DNA of 64,000 nt from Petunia secreta. Taxonomy: Eukaryota; Streptophyta; Magnoliopsida; Solanales; Solanaceae. The position numbers and the translations under genes were made by a program. The stretch is from the NCBI GenBank assembly GCA_029990175.1, contig JARKIP010000064.1:14216001-14280000 (forward strand), given 5' to 3'. How positions within the stretch are numbered: position 1 is the stretch's first letter; each line of letters begins with the position of its first letter. The notes below the pieces were generated by a model, which searched no databases, was not told the DNA's origin, and saw only the letters and a list, made by a program, of their open reading frames with translations. Positions 11,532-22,854 of the stretch are shown piece by piece.

Positions 11532-12084
11532 CACCTCCACCACCTTCCACCAAAAACTACCACCACCAATGCCGCCAACACCACCTCCACTACTTTTGCC
11601 GTCGTCTAACCTGTTCAAGAAGAATAGTAAATAAAAGTTTAAGATTTTTTCATAACCAGTCTCGTCATCGTCGCCAGAGAAATTGAAATCAACGGAGCCA
11701 GAAGGGAAAGTGTGCTTCAAGAGGCGGAGTTATCATCATCGTCGGCTCCGAGAAGCTAGGTACCTCCAACGCTGAGCAAGGTCTACTGTCGCGGTGCCGC
11801 CAGCAACAATGTTGTTTGATAAAATTCCACACCGCGGTAGCTGAAGGTTCAAGGAAAGAAAACAATGTACGCACGATTAGTCATGGATGATGAGAAGATG
11901 AGCAATTATTGGTTCGATGAACAATTATTGGTTCTTTGGGAGGCTATGTGATAAGTGATAACCATTTATCATTCAAAATGATGATTTGTTCTTTTATGAT
12001 TTTTGTTTCTAGTGTGAGTTGAGTTGTCAATTAATGGAAAAATAATATATAATGATGGATTTTGGTGTTTTGTCTTGAATTTAT
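11532..12084. other. no gene recognised; possible decayed exon fragment
   Basis: Next to the MITE, 11532-11880 has higher GC and a minus-strand reading that switches frame near 11700-11715 (Ser/Gly/Asp-rich, then a Gly-rich run). It may be a broken piece of a host coding exon into which the MITE inserted, but no family is recognisable. 11880-12084 shows nothing. Confidence 0.25.
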
Positions 12085-12560
12085 AGGAAGTGATGACGGT
12101 TTGGCTTCATGTATTTATAAAATATATAAGTGTATTTTTACTTAATATTATAGACAAATGATGTCGGATTGGTTTTAGTTATTTTTACTTTGAATTTTTG
12201 TATATGGACAAAGTGATGACGATTTGGTGTCATTTGCTTGTAAAATATAGTAGTTTTGCTTAGTTATGAATAAATGCGAACGAATTGTCATCATTTCATA
12301 TTTTCATAAATTTTTATGGATGAATGAAGTGAAAATGATTTGGATTCATTTGTTTGCAAAATGTACTTAATATTTGGTTCAACATATGCATAAATACAAC
12401 TAGATTGTCGTTATTTCTAAATATATAAATACTTGAAGGTCTTTTTTATGAATGTGTGAAGTGCAGTCGATTTGGCCTTATTTCTTTACAAAACAGACAC
12501 AATTTTATGAATAAATATACTCGGATTGTTGTTATTTCATAAACTGACATATTTACAAGC
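12085..12560. repeat. old tandem repeat, about 122-bp period
   Basis: Four diverged units share the order: GTGATGACGATTTGG-like box, TTCAT/TCATTT, a TTGTAAAATATA-like box, then ATAAATAC-ACTCGGATTGT-like and GTTATTTCATA-like boxes. Unit starts lie near 12089, 12211, 12330 and 12455. Divergence is high; no coding potential. Confidence 0.5.
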
Positions 12561-12564
12561 TGCT

Positions 12565-14320
12565 TGAATAGATACAGCTACTACCCAAAATACATAAATC
12601 TAGAGGTTTTCCGATATGACATCTAAGAAGTCCAAAATGGAAGTACGTCTCCCGAAGGAAGCAAAATGGGATAAAACTAAAATATGTACAATCGATGGCC
12701 TCAGTGAACAAGCTGGCTCACCGTAGACAGCTAGAAACGGGCCCTGCTCCTCAATCACGATGTGACTGACTGGCTTCGGGAGTGGAATCTGCCGAAACAA
12801 AATAAATAGACAAGAAACAAACAGAGGGAGTGAGTCATAAGGACTCAGTAGGCGAGAAATAACTACTTAACTCAAAAATAGTTAAGTTAGCCAGGGAAAA
12901 TGGTAAGTAATGGTATATCACAGACAAAAATGTACAGATATGCAAGTAGCAGATATACACAACATTCATAAGAATGAAATGAATGCAATCATAATGTAAG
13001 GGGGTCACATATGCCTAATGAATGGAGCGGAATCCTCCTACTCCGGGGCAGAATCCTTCTACCCTCAATATGATACAAGGAGCGGAATCCTCCTACTCCT
13101 AGGGCGCAATCCTCCTGCCCTCAGATGATATAACAGCCAGAAATCAAGAAAAATAACCAAAAAAATACATAACAGGGTTGTGGCATAATAAGTACGCTAT
13201 GTCGGCAGCTATTCACGTAAAGAATGCGTGAATAGATCATCCAAAGGCCAAATGCCATCAAAGAAGCAGATAAAATCACCTACCTCGAGTCGTGTGTCAA
13301 GATAGCTACTGAATAACTTCCTTTCCTGCCCGATGTCCCTCAGAATAACTCCTTTCTGAGCCAAAGAAACACATTTGCACTTATAAGTGCCCGAAGAATG
13401 AGTATTTAGCCTTTAGGCAATGAAAGAAGAAAAATTACCAAAATATTCCTAGGCCGGGCTTGGCCGGAAACCCATAATATATATATTTTTCGGACTCCTC
13501 GCGATGCCACGAGCCCAATGGTATAATTATTTTTCATATCTGAATTCAATTTCATCAAATTTCCTAATTTCATAATTTTTAGGGTCCTAACTCAATTTTC
13601 TAATTCAATTTCTAGAGATTCTAGCGCAAGAATCATGAATTAACGCGATTGAATATTATAAGATTGATACCTGATAATTTTTTATGGATTTAGCTCTAAA
13701 AATTTAGCTTATACAGACCTAGAAAGATCTGGTTTTGAAAGTGAAGAAAATGGAATTACTGAAGCTTTTATACTGTAAAATAGCAGCTTACTAAGCTGCT
13801 TTCGCACTAGCAACTGCTGTGCTAGTTTTTTGGTCCAAAAGGGACCCTATAAAGCTCGAAATGACCCCAAATTTTGTACACAAGTCATACACGACTTGTG
13901 TGACATGCTCGCAAAGACGGAACTCGAATGGATCCTTCCAACTCAAGATATAGCTTCCACGGAAAGATGTCGATTTCTTAACTTTTGGAATTTTAACGAA
14001 ACTGACCGAACGACCTCGGAATTCACTTCTGAAAGTTGCTACAGGTCATAAATGACCATACGAATCTAACACAACTTTTGAATTTCAAACTGGAGCTTAT
14101 TCGCTCAAATGGAGCTCGAAAACCTCTTTTAAGCTTTACCGACAACTGAAACGGAGACCTTCTCAAAAATCCTACTAAACAAGGTCCGAATCAGCTCAAA
14201 TTTTACAGACAGGTTCTAATGGGTCTTACAGAGCTTTTAAGACCATCGGCTTGCTAATCGAAGTCCTAACTCCCAAAACGACTCCCAACCAATCAAATGA
14301 GGTTATCTGAAGATAAATAC
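12565..14320 (-). mobile_element. fragment of chromovirus-like LTR family (same family as 30523-33266)
   Basis: The segment follows the same order of blocks as the LTR at 30523-33266. These are the CTCCCGAAGGAAGCAAAAT-like box, GGCTCACCGTAGACAGCT, CTGCCGAAACAAAATAAATAGAC, short tandem repeats (here GGAGCGGAATCCTCCTACTC, 13023-13120), a CTTTCCTGCCCGATGTCC-like box, and a GTACACAAGTCATACACGACTT-like tail. It lacks the outer end and a flanking PPT, and is judged a truncated copy. No genes. Confidence 0.5.
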
Positions 14321-16248
14321 TTTACGGACCACTAAATGGTAAAATGAAAAGATGCATTAAGAAGATATATAGCGTGTGTGTGTGTGTGTTATTTCTTTAT
14401 TTAAAAGATGATTTTAGGGATCCAAATGCAGTAAGCACCAACACTAGCTAAGCAATTGATAAGCCAAGAAATTTTGAAAGAAAAGTGCCAGAATCAATTA
14501 ACAAATGCCCAAGTGGTAATGTAAAAATAAGGTCGTGAGCTGTTGAGAGTATTAGAAATCAATTTTTGGTGTCTTTTTTACAGTCTTCTGGTTTTCTCAA
14601 AGATATGGGGAAGGTTGAGCTATTAATTAAAGAGGAAAACATGAGGGAGAAAGGATCCAATTGTACTCGAATGTGTTTGAGAAAAGTTTATGAGATCTTC
14701 AAACAAAATTTACATTTAAACATGTTTGTTTAAATTTTTTTAAGACACTTTTCCAAAAACTGATTTTTTGAAGAACTGATTTGAGGTTCTATTTTTCTCA
14801 AAAGAAAGGTTCTTCTTCCACTCAAAAATGAAAACTACAACTATCCAAGCACATTTTCTTTTTTTAAGAACTCTTTAACTCTCCAAAAGTTGTCAAACCG
14901 GCATGAATGGTAACCTCAGCTACAAGATTTCATACTCTTGTAGTTCGACAACAAAGAAATATCTCATGTCAACTTTTGATCCACGGTATTAGCAGTAAGG
15001 AGAGTATAGTACTTTAGGCCACAAATTATTCTCCCAAAACCCAGTTGAGTAAACAGCATACTTAATGTCAGAATTAGCATTGCAGACCACGCTCCAGCTT
15101 TCTAGGTTATACTAACACTCTAAAGGAAATGTTGTTGTGAAGAATCTTTCACTCAAGTGTTCGATAATGCAAGCATATAATTGTGAATGCATACAGGGAA
15201 CAAACTAAGGGTCTTTCACATTGAACTATTATAATGATCACCTCTAATATTTTCTTTTCCAAATTTTACAGGCGAAATAATAAAATATTGTAAGCATGTC
15301 AGCACTCATTCCATATTCGAGAGTGACTTCTGATGTAGACAGGAAAGTACGTAGTATTAGTAAATTTCCAGATAGGATGTCATTTGATATTTCAAAAATC
15401 AAATCAAGAAAAGAAAATAATGCTGAGGAATAAATTGACATAAACATAGTATAAGTTGTCAATTTCAAGCAAAAGCACATAACCACAAGCAAAAGAAAGA
15501 TAGGAGAGAAAAAAAAAATTTAATAGAGCAACAAACACTTTAGAGTTAGTGCAGAGAAACATATAGTTAGAGCAACAAAGAGAAAGAAGAGCAAAAACTC
15601 ACGGAAAGTCCAATATCGCAAAGTCTAGAGCTAAACTGAACCGTAACTATGAGGAAAGACGACTGCTTCAATGAATGAAAAATTTTAAAAATGAAAAAGT
15701 CATCATCACATTGGGTTCTTCAAGTGATCCATTGAAAGCTAGATGCAGGAGAAGATTGACTTGCTTAAAACGATGGGATGATTCATAAAGTTGAAATCCT
15801 AATTTTCTTGGATAATATATATGAGATACAACCTATAAGTCACATGAGATCAACTTTGTAATTCACTCAGTGAGGCTAGATGAGCTTTGAGAGGGATATA
15901 GCTAGATCAAACTAAAGTATTGTTGTCTTGCTTCAAGGGAAACAATGCAAAATAAAGCAATGAAACTGCATTCAAGCGTCTGAAAAAATAAACGGTGGCA
16001 AAAATTCTTTGTAACCATGCATCTATTATAGGGAAAAAAAACAGGTGTCTATTCCAGGGAAAAATAAACCAGGTGTCTATTCTAATAGCCGTAGGTTTGT
16101 TTTAATTTGTTTTAAATTTAAATAGGGTATTTGGTTTTTTTTCTTTTAAATCTGGCATTAATAAGTTTGTGAAGGGCATTTTGGTAATCTGATGACTTTT
16201 AGGCTTTTTAAAAACATGCTTTTATAGTAATATATGATATGATGATGA

Positions 16249-16249
<1 letters not shown>
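14320..16249. other. no feature recognised (AT-rich intergenic)
   Basis: No coding exons, TIRs or LTR signals were identified. A short (GT)n run lies at about 14374-14389. Small open frames here are short and lack any recognisable motif. Confidence 0.5.

Positions 16250-16302
<53 letters not shown>
16250..16302. repeat. (AT)n microsatellite
   Basis: About 26 uninterrupted AT units, preceded by a short (GAT)n run at 16238-16250. Confidence 0.95.
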
Positions 16303-16306
<4 letters not shown>

Positions 16307-16429
16307 TTTCAAAATGTCAACTATAAATATATAGTTCAAAGGGAAGCACCGAAGTAGTGGGTGCACTCGCTAACAAAATGTTATTTCTGCACTGCTTACA
16401 ACTACAAGTAAGAAATATTTCAATTTTAT

Positions 16430-17705
16430 ACTTTAGAGGTGTTTATGTCTTGGCAAAATCTTGAGTTGATTGCCTCTATGGCCACTCAACTTTGGGTAAT
16501 AGGTTACCATGGTCACTTATTTTTGTTTTGTCTTTCTATGGTCACTCAACTTTGGGTAATAGGCTACCATGGTCACTTATCTTTGTTTTGTCTTTCTATG
16601 GTCACTCAATTTTACCCAGTTAACTCTCATGGTCATCCAACACAAAACTCTACAAATTTTCGTTAAGTATATACTGACATGACAACTTTATTTTTTATGC
16701 AAATTACAGAAAATGAAAAAAACTAAATCAACCCACTTTAGACCCCACCCCGTCCCAAACCGATCCAAGAATTGAATTTAGCAGAACTTCTTTACTGCAA
16801 AACAACTTGCTTTTCTTTTTTCAGTTTCTTTTATCTTTTCCATATTTCATCCTACAAATTATGTGTAACTTTATCGTACCATTACGAAGTGAAAGGAAAA
16901 AAATAAAGCATCAAACAAAAAGAGAGCATATACTATCCAAAGCAAAATGAAAACGTCAAACCATTGTAAAATTATTTAAATTCTTCAACAGAAAACATAA
17001 TCATTTTAACCATATAATTAACTTCTTTACGACATATCCTATCAAACTGTTGTCTATGATTTCTTTCTTCCAAGAGAGCATAACCATTTTAACCAGCAAA
17101 ATGATATGCTATAGTCAGTTCATTTAACATCAACTTCAAGCTATTATCATATCTGCTAAATTGATGTCAATATCAACTATCAAAAACCTTTATATAAATA
17201 AAAGCAGTAATACTTAAACAAACTGTGAAATTTCTTTATAATTAATTCAAAATCTACGCCACTTAAATAAAAATTCATGCTTATAAAATGCATGAATGCA
17301 GCTAACTCGTCAAGGTCAACCAAGTTTAACTCGAATTGGAGTTGGGTGGGGTCTAAAGTGGGTTAGTCCTAAATGATTTTAGTTTTTTTCCCTGTAATTT
17401 GTATTAAAAAATTAGTTGTCATATCATCATATACTTGACGAAAGTTTGTAGAGTTTTGTGTTGGATGACCATGAGAGCTAACTGGGTAAAGTTGAGTGGC
17501 CACAGAAAGAGAAAATAAAGATAAGTGACCATGGTGGTCTACTACCCAAAGTTGAGTGACCATAGAAATACAAAACAAAGATAAGTGACCATGGTAGCCT
17601 ATTACCCAAAGTTGAGTGACCATAGAGGCAATTAACTCGCAAAATCTAATTTGAAGGGACTATATAAACACGTCTCAAGCTTTATAATCTAGAGGCATTA
17701 GTGGA
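16430..17705. mobile_element. foldback / long-TIR element
   Basis: Two arms of about 330 bp, 16430-16760 and 17335-17705, are inverted copies of each other. Each contains two tandem 60-bp units with TGGTCACTCAACTTTGGGTA and ACCATGGTCACTTATCTTTG, a GTTGGATGACC-like box and a GGGTGGGGTCTAAAGTGGG-like inner end. The spacer (16760-17335) is AT-rich and non-coding. The reading frames over the arms (repeating VTQLWVIGYHGH) are products of the 60-bp repeats, not a protein gene. Outer ends (TTTAGAGGTGTTTATG and ATATAAACACGTCTC) are imperfectly matched, and a target duplication could not be fixed. Confidence 0.65.
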
Positions 17706-17769
17706 ATCACCATGTCTATAGCCTTTTAATTTGGGATAGTTTTCAAAATGATGTGTGGATGTACTTAAT

Positions 17770-18196
17770 AGACTACATTTCCTTTAACTACAAAGACGCG
17801 GGAAGTGGGAAGGTGGAGAAAAGGGGAGAAATATTAGTGCTCGAGGGAGCAACTTGTAGAAAGAAATAGAATAGGAATATTGTTAGATTCTTGTAAGTTG
17901 ATGTTAGTTTGTAGAGATGGTTGAGGAGATCAGTGATGAAAGTTCTGAAGTCAAGATTACCTTCCAATGGATAGTTCATCCCTTCACTATTGGCGACAGG
18001 GTCAGTTCTTGAGAAGAATCTTTTGGCTGCTCGGTTGAATCCTTTTGTTGGATGCTGGGATTGTCAAGATCCTTCGCGGACTCGTCCACTCCATTTACAG
18101 TTTTCTTTGGAACGCTACTATCGTCGTCAGACGTGATTGCGCCTTTTCCTTCGTAGAATACTTACAATTGCCTGGGCTCCACGGTGGGCATCAAAC
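17770..18196 (-). pseudogene. 5' internal fragment of a minus-strand LTR retrotransposon
   Basis: Next to the putative LTR end at 18197, the minus strand reads TTTGATGCCCACCGTGGAGC, a PBS-region motif of the TTTGGCGCCCACCGTGG type seen in plant gypsy elements. A polar, Ser/Asp/Lys/Gln-rich reading frame follows (18160 to about 17985) and ends at a TGA. It is probably the start of a gag with the rest lost. Confidence 0.4.
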
Positions 18197-18558
18197 TGTT
18201 TATGCCTAAATTTGTACGCCTAGGAGGTCACAAGTAATACGATAAATTATGATGGAAAAAGTAAGTAAATACAATGAAAGTAAAGACAAGTAATTAAGCA
18301 AAAAATAATACAAAAATCAAAGTAATTCTTATTTCTTAAGAGTAGCTAACTTCGGTAGCAAATTATGTCTTGTGTACAATACAATGTAAGGAGGGGTATT
18401 TATAATAGTGATACCCAGTCCTAAATAAGGTAAAATACAAATACTAAAAGGAACGACAAAAAAGGGTTGTTTCCGCTCGGGTCTTTAGACAAGGTCTTTA
18501 AGCGCCTTGTTATTGATCCTAATAGGCTTAACTTGTTAGACCCTCTCTACACCTAACA
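18197..18558 (-). mobile_element. putative LTR (solo-like fragment)
   Basis: In minus orientation it would begin TGTTAGGTGTAGAGAGGG and end GGCATAAACA, directly before the PBS-like motif. Its length (about 360 bp) and TG...CA ends fit an LTR; the partner copy is not in the window. Confidence 0.4.
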
Positions 18559-19982
18559 GTTTTAGAGGGTTAAAATACGTAAGTCTGATCCTTAATCATT
18601 ACCCATACAAACTGTGTGATTAGATAAGTGTTTAGGTTATTAGAGTCTTGTTAATTAAGGTAAATCCATTATTTACAACTCGTTCAATTATTGTGTTTGT
18701 TGAATGCTAGTATTAGATGTTAGCTTTAATTTAGTTACATAAAACACGCTTTTTATTTAAAAATACTCAAACAACTTGTTAGAACTTGAATTATATTCAT
18801 TCTACTTTAGATCACGTGCTAGCTCCTCGTGGAATTGACCCCGACTCTTTTGGATACTATATCTTTGACGATCGGCCCTCACCATTTAATGTGTAGGTTG
18901 AGCGTGGATCAAAGACTTTGTCTGTGTATTAAACTTATTTGTAGTACAAGTGTTAGTTAGTTATGATAGTTTAATACTATATATGTTTGGTTATTAAATG
19001 TGTAGCAGACTTTTATTAAGGTCTTAGTTATGATAAGTTTGTTGAAATATTTGAAAGCCTGTTTTGTAGCTATTTTGATTTTGGTAGGTTATTGAACTGC
19101 TTCAGTTCCCTCTTAGTGACTATTTTGGTTTTGCCAGGTGGTGTTTCCTATTTCTAACATTTTCTGTTGCAGGAATTTGACGAATTCTGATGGAATTCCA
19201 TCGAAAAGTGATCAATTTTTTTTTTCAAAAATTCATGCCTACAGATGAACAGCCGTCGGAATATAAAAATAATTATTTAATCATTACCGACGGGAAGCCG
19301 TTGAAAAATGATAAGAAAAAAATATATTTTTTAAAGACATCAGAGAATATTTTATTATTTTAACTTGTCGACATACACCCATCGGAATGTAAACCATATT
19401 TCGACGTCTCTAGAAACTAAATTCTTAAGGATGTCCATCGGAATGCCATCGAATTCTCCGCGGCCGTACCATCAGATGGCGTCGGCATATCGCGTTTTCT
19501 GACGGAACTTCGACAGTTTTGTCCATCAGAAAACACCGTATTTTTAGTACTGTATAGAAAGCTGATGCCGAGTGACTCCCTTGTAAATATATATGCTGGT
19601 CGTTCATGTGAAACTAAATAGAGCGAGAGTGTTTTCTATCCTTTGTTGAACATTTTCCCTAATGAATGGCAGTCAATGTATTCAGTCCTCTAGTTGAATA
19701 TAGAATACCTTCTACCTGAATAATCGACTTACTGTCACAATATCTTGATTGGTAGCTACAAGATAATGTTTAGTTGTCCGAATAAACCAGCGAACCATGC
19801 TACTTCTGCAACTGTGGAGGCCAGGCTTAGCCTCAATCAACTGAACTTCTAGAAATTGTATATTTGAGAGAGTTTCCAAGCTTAATAACATACTCTGTGA
19901 TTGATCTTCTAATGTTGATACAGGACCACAGTACACATTCAGTACAACTGAGATGGATGATGAAATTATGATTCCTAGGTCT
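18559..19982. other. intergenic; possible CACTA subterminal remnant at 19180-19530
   Basis: No genes. 19180-19530 holds repeated short boxes (CCGTCGGAATAT, CCATCGGAATG, GACGGAACTTCGACAG, TTTGTCCATCAGAAAAC) like the subterminal repeats of CACTA elements, but no CACTA terminus was found on either side. Confidence 0.35.
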
Positions 19983-21842
19983 CACTACTAGAAAACTCGA
20001 TTTAGGGACGGACGATACAGATGGGTAGTCGTCCCTAAACGCGATTTACGAACGGGCTATGCGACGACATCGTCCGTCCGTAAATCGCTCGACGCTAAAG
20101 TCATAGGGATGAGCAGCCATCCGAGATATAGACAGCTTGTGCGACGGCTAGCTGTCCCTACGCAGTGAAATCTGGATTATTTTTTTTTGTTTAGGGATGG
20201 GTGGCCGTCCCTATTTTTATGTTTTTCACTGACTAGGGAGCCGTCCCTACACATGGAAATCTGATTTTTTTTTGTTAAGGGAGGAGTGCCCATCCCTATT
20301 TTTACGTTTTTAGTTTGGTAGAGACGGCTAGCCGTCGCTACTTGTGATAAACCTGAACAATAAAATATCAAAAAATAAATACATGCTTGCCAACAACCAA
20401 TGCACATCCATATATAACACAGCTAGTCGAACAGATAATTAAACTAGAATACACAAATATTTTAATAATAAGTCTACTAAATCTTCCATACATTTACTTT
20501 AAATCCTAAGCATAAAGGCGCATAACTCTTGTGCCAAATCCAACTCCAAATATAAAGTTTCACAACTAACAATTAAAGACGCATGCAACATAAAGTCTTA
20601 ACAAAAGGACATTAATAGTGGTATGGAAGAAAAATGTCCAAAAGTTTTTGTATTGATTTCTTTTTTTCTTTTTCAACTTCGTCGTCCAAGTTCGATTCCA
20701 GCAATTCAACTTTTTCATCCAAGTCCAATTCTGGCAAATCAACATAGTGGGGAAGAAAAATAAGTAACATTATGTCCAAAATTTTTTGTATTGATTTCTT
20801 TCTTTTTTCAACTTCTTCATCCAAGTCCAACTCCGGCAAATTAATGTCTTCATCTAAGTCCGATTCTGGTACCATATCAATTGAATCTTCGATCGTATCT
20901 TGAACGATTTCAATTGAATCTTCAATCGTATCTTGAGCAATATCAATTGAGTCTTTGACATTGATATCCATGATAGATCTTGACAGAAGAGATAATAAAA
21001 TAACTTAAAAATGATTCTAACACAACAAATCTAATCTAAAAATCTAAACAACCACTTAATAGTTTTAAACTCCACAAATCTTTATCAAATTTGTTAACAC
21101 AAATTTCATACAACAAAGTTAACAAAACCCGTACTTCAATTTTCCAAAATCTCTAACGAAGCATGAGATCTATTTTCAATTTTTAAGCTCTTGGACAACT
21201 TTCAACACAATTTTTTTTATTTAATCCAAACATCTAACAACCCCAAACAATGTTCATTTTCAACTTAACATCATTCAACAACAACTACTAGGGGGTTAGG
21301 TATCTAGCTACCAGATCTGCAAGAAAAAAAGGAAAAGAAAAATTCAAGGTTAGGGTTCACCATTAATTGAAGTAAAAAATTAACAAAAATAAGGGGGTTT
21401 GGGTTTACCAATTTAGATGGATGTGCTAATGGAGAGTTGGGAATGTGGGTGGACGGATTTGTGGAAGTATTGGGAATGTGGGTCGAGTTTAGAGTTTGAA
21501 GTAAGAGAGGGGAAAATGGGTTTTGGAACGGGAGAGAGTGTGTGTTTGAAGAAGAGAGTGTTGTGTTTATGAAAAAACGGGAGAGAAATACTGATATTCT
21601 ATTTTGAGTCGTCCCTAACCAAATAGGAACGGCTGGCCGTCTCTAGCTTTTGTATTTTTTAAATTTTCATATTGTGTTAGGGACGGCTAGCCGTCTCTAA
21701 GAAAATATGGAGGGTTGGCCGTCTCTAGCTTTTATATTTTTTAAATTGTCAGAAGCTTAGGGACGGCTACCCATCTCTACGCAAATACGGGCGACTAGCC
21801 GTCTCTATCCTTCCGTCCCTAAATCGAGTTTTTCTAGTAGTG
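19983..21842. mobile_element. non-autonomous CACTA (En/Spm) element
   Basis: The element starts CACTACTAGAAAACTCGATTT and ends with the inverted form AAATCGAGTTTTTCTAGTAGTG; the TIRs extend about 30 bp into TTAGGGACGG. Both ends carry many subterminal GGACGGCTAGCCGTCCCTA-like repeats (19999-20340 and 21610-21815), the binding-site arrays of CACTA elements. A clean 3-bp target duplication is not evident (TCT on the left, GTC on the right). No transposase is encoded; a single acidic reading frame lies at 20612-20971. Confidence 0.85.
20612..20971 (-). CDS. acidic repeat ORF inside the CACTA element, unknown function
   Basis: A 119-codon frame starts with an ATG. The N-terminal 30 residues contain three iterations of a (I/D)xxDTIEDSI unit. 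The rest is a duplicated block containing LPELDLDE-(E/K)VE, a run of basic residues (KRKKS or KEKKKS), then SIQK(I/L)LDI and FLPHY or FLPYHY. The protein is strongly acidic with short basic patches, and has no signal peptide or membrane segment. I recognise no family. It may be a captured or de novo gene, or a remnant of a CACTA accessory gene. Survival of an open frame over an internal duplication is suggestive, but could be chance in a low-complexity stretch. Confidence 0.35.
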   Translation of the reverse strand: MDINVKDSIDIAQDTIEDSIEIVQDTIEDSIDMVPESDLDEDINLPELDLDEEVEKRKKSIQKILDIMLLIFLPHYVDLPELDLDEKVELLESNLDDEVEKEKKKSIQKLLDIFLPYHY

Positions 21843-21968
21843 GTCGATATGAATTACAACAAAAGATGAAAAAAACTCCTGCTGGAAATATGCTCCTGCA
21901 ATAATCTGTCTCAATGGATGGTTGATCAACTAATGCAAAATCAGAGAAGATAGGTTGATAGGGCAACC

Positions 21969-22245
21969 TTACTCATTTTATTTGTCCTCTTTCACTTTTA
22001 CACGCTCCTTAAAAAATCATGATGAGTAAAGATTATCAACTATTTTACCTCTATTTGTCTGTGCATTGGTATTTGAACAAATACAATATTAACCCATAAT
22101 TGAGACAAATGTGGTCGTCAAGATCAATTATTAGTAAAAGCAAAATGAAAAAAAAAATTAAATTTACCTTGAACTCCTAGATGGACAAATAATTTGAGAT
22201 GAATATTTATAGTAAGGAGGACAAATAAAATGAGAGGAGGGAGTA
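21969..22245. mobile_element. Stowaway-like MITE, left end degenerate
   Basis: The right end GGACAAATAAAATGAGAGGAGGGAGTA is the inverse of the left end TACTCATTTTATTTGTCC except for a short gap in the left TIR. GGAGGGAG next to TA is the typical Stowaway terminus. Non-coding. Confidence 0.55.
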
Positions 22246-22483
22246 TAACTTAAAATCAGATTTCGACCAATGCTAAAAATATCTCATTAAAATTAAAGTG
22301 AAAAAAATGAAGTTAATTTATTTCCAAACATAAAATTGTACTGTAGTACATATGACCAAAAGTCTTACCTCGTACAATTAGTAGTTGAGATATTTCAGAG
22401 GTAATCAATTGTCAATGGTATTCATGTAAAACGTTGAACGAGTAGATTTCCCTACACATTACTACTTTATGTAATATTTACCT

Positions 22484-22854
22484 TCCAGAAATTTTTAATG
22501 GGTCATGTCTAGTTAGTGCTTCCTTCATAATTCTTGAATCAGATGCGGTCCCTTCCCACCCAGCTAACACATATGTGAATTTTAAGTCAAATGTGCATGC
22601 AGCTAATATATTTTGTGTTGGATAATCTTTTCGCCCACGATATCTAGGTGGTTCACTTTGTGGAACTTTAGCACGTATATGTGTTCCATCAATAGCACCA
22701 ATGCAATCCTGGCAGTATAATCATGAATTAAAATCTAAAATATCTTGACATTGGCTACAACTTGAAGAATGAATAAAATTATGTTAACCTTAAAGTACGG
22801 AAAAAATCTCTGGTTGGTGGCAATCTCAAAAGGAATTTGGGAGCCATCAGGTAC
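22484..22854 (-). pseudogene. PIF/Harbinger transposase (ALP1-like) fragment
   Basis: Two minus-strand exons are joined by a canonical intron. Exon 22854-22789 encodes SQIPFEIATN and FFPYFK; GT-AG intron 22788-22709; exon 22708-22484 encodes DCIGAIDGTHIRAKVP, PRYRGRK, NILAACTFDLKFTYVLAGWE and GTASDSRI. These match the DDE core of plant PIF/Harbinger transposases and the ALP1-like domesticated proteins: the first catalytic Asp lies in AIDGTHI and the second region is WEGTASDSR. After DPLK the frame shifts by one base just before an EGKYY-like motif and then meets stops. The N-terminal region and the last catalytic region are missing. Both exon pieces remain open, so decay is recent or partial. 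No MYB-like partner gene is nearby. Confidence 0.75.

Noticed and set aside
11385..11874. Minus-strand frames that might be a gene
   Set aside because: They cross the end of a Mutator MITE, change frame, and show only low-complexity Gly/Ser/Asp runs; kept only as a possible exon fragment.
16439..17623. Frames encoding repeated VTQLWVIGYHGH on opposite strands
   Set aside because: They coincide with the 60-bp units in the arms of the inverted repeat and have no other support.
19983..21842. A 3-bp target duplication for the CACTA element
   Set aside because: The flanks read TCT and GTC; they do not match, so no duplication is claimed.
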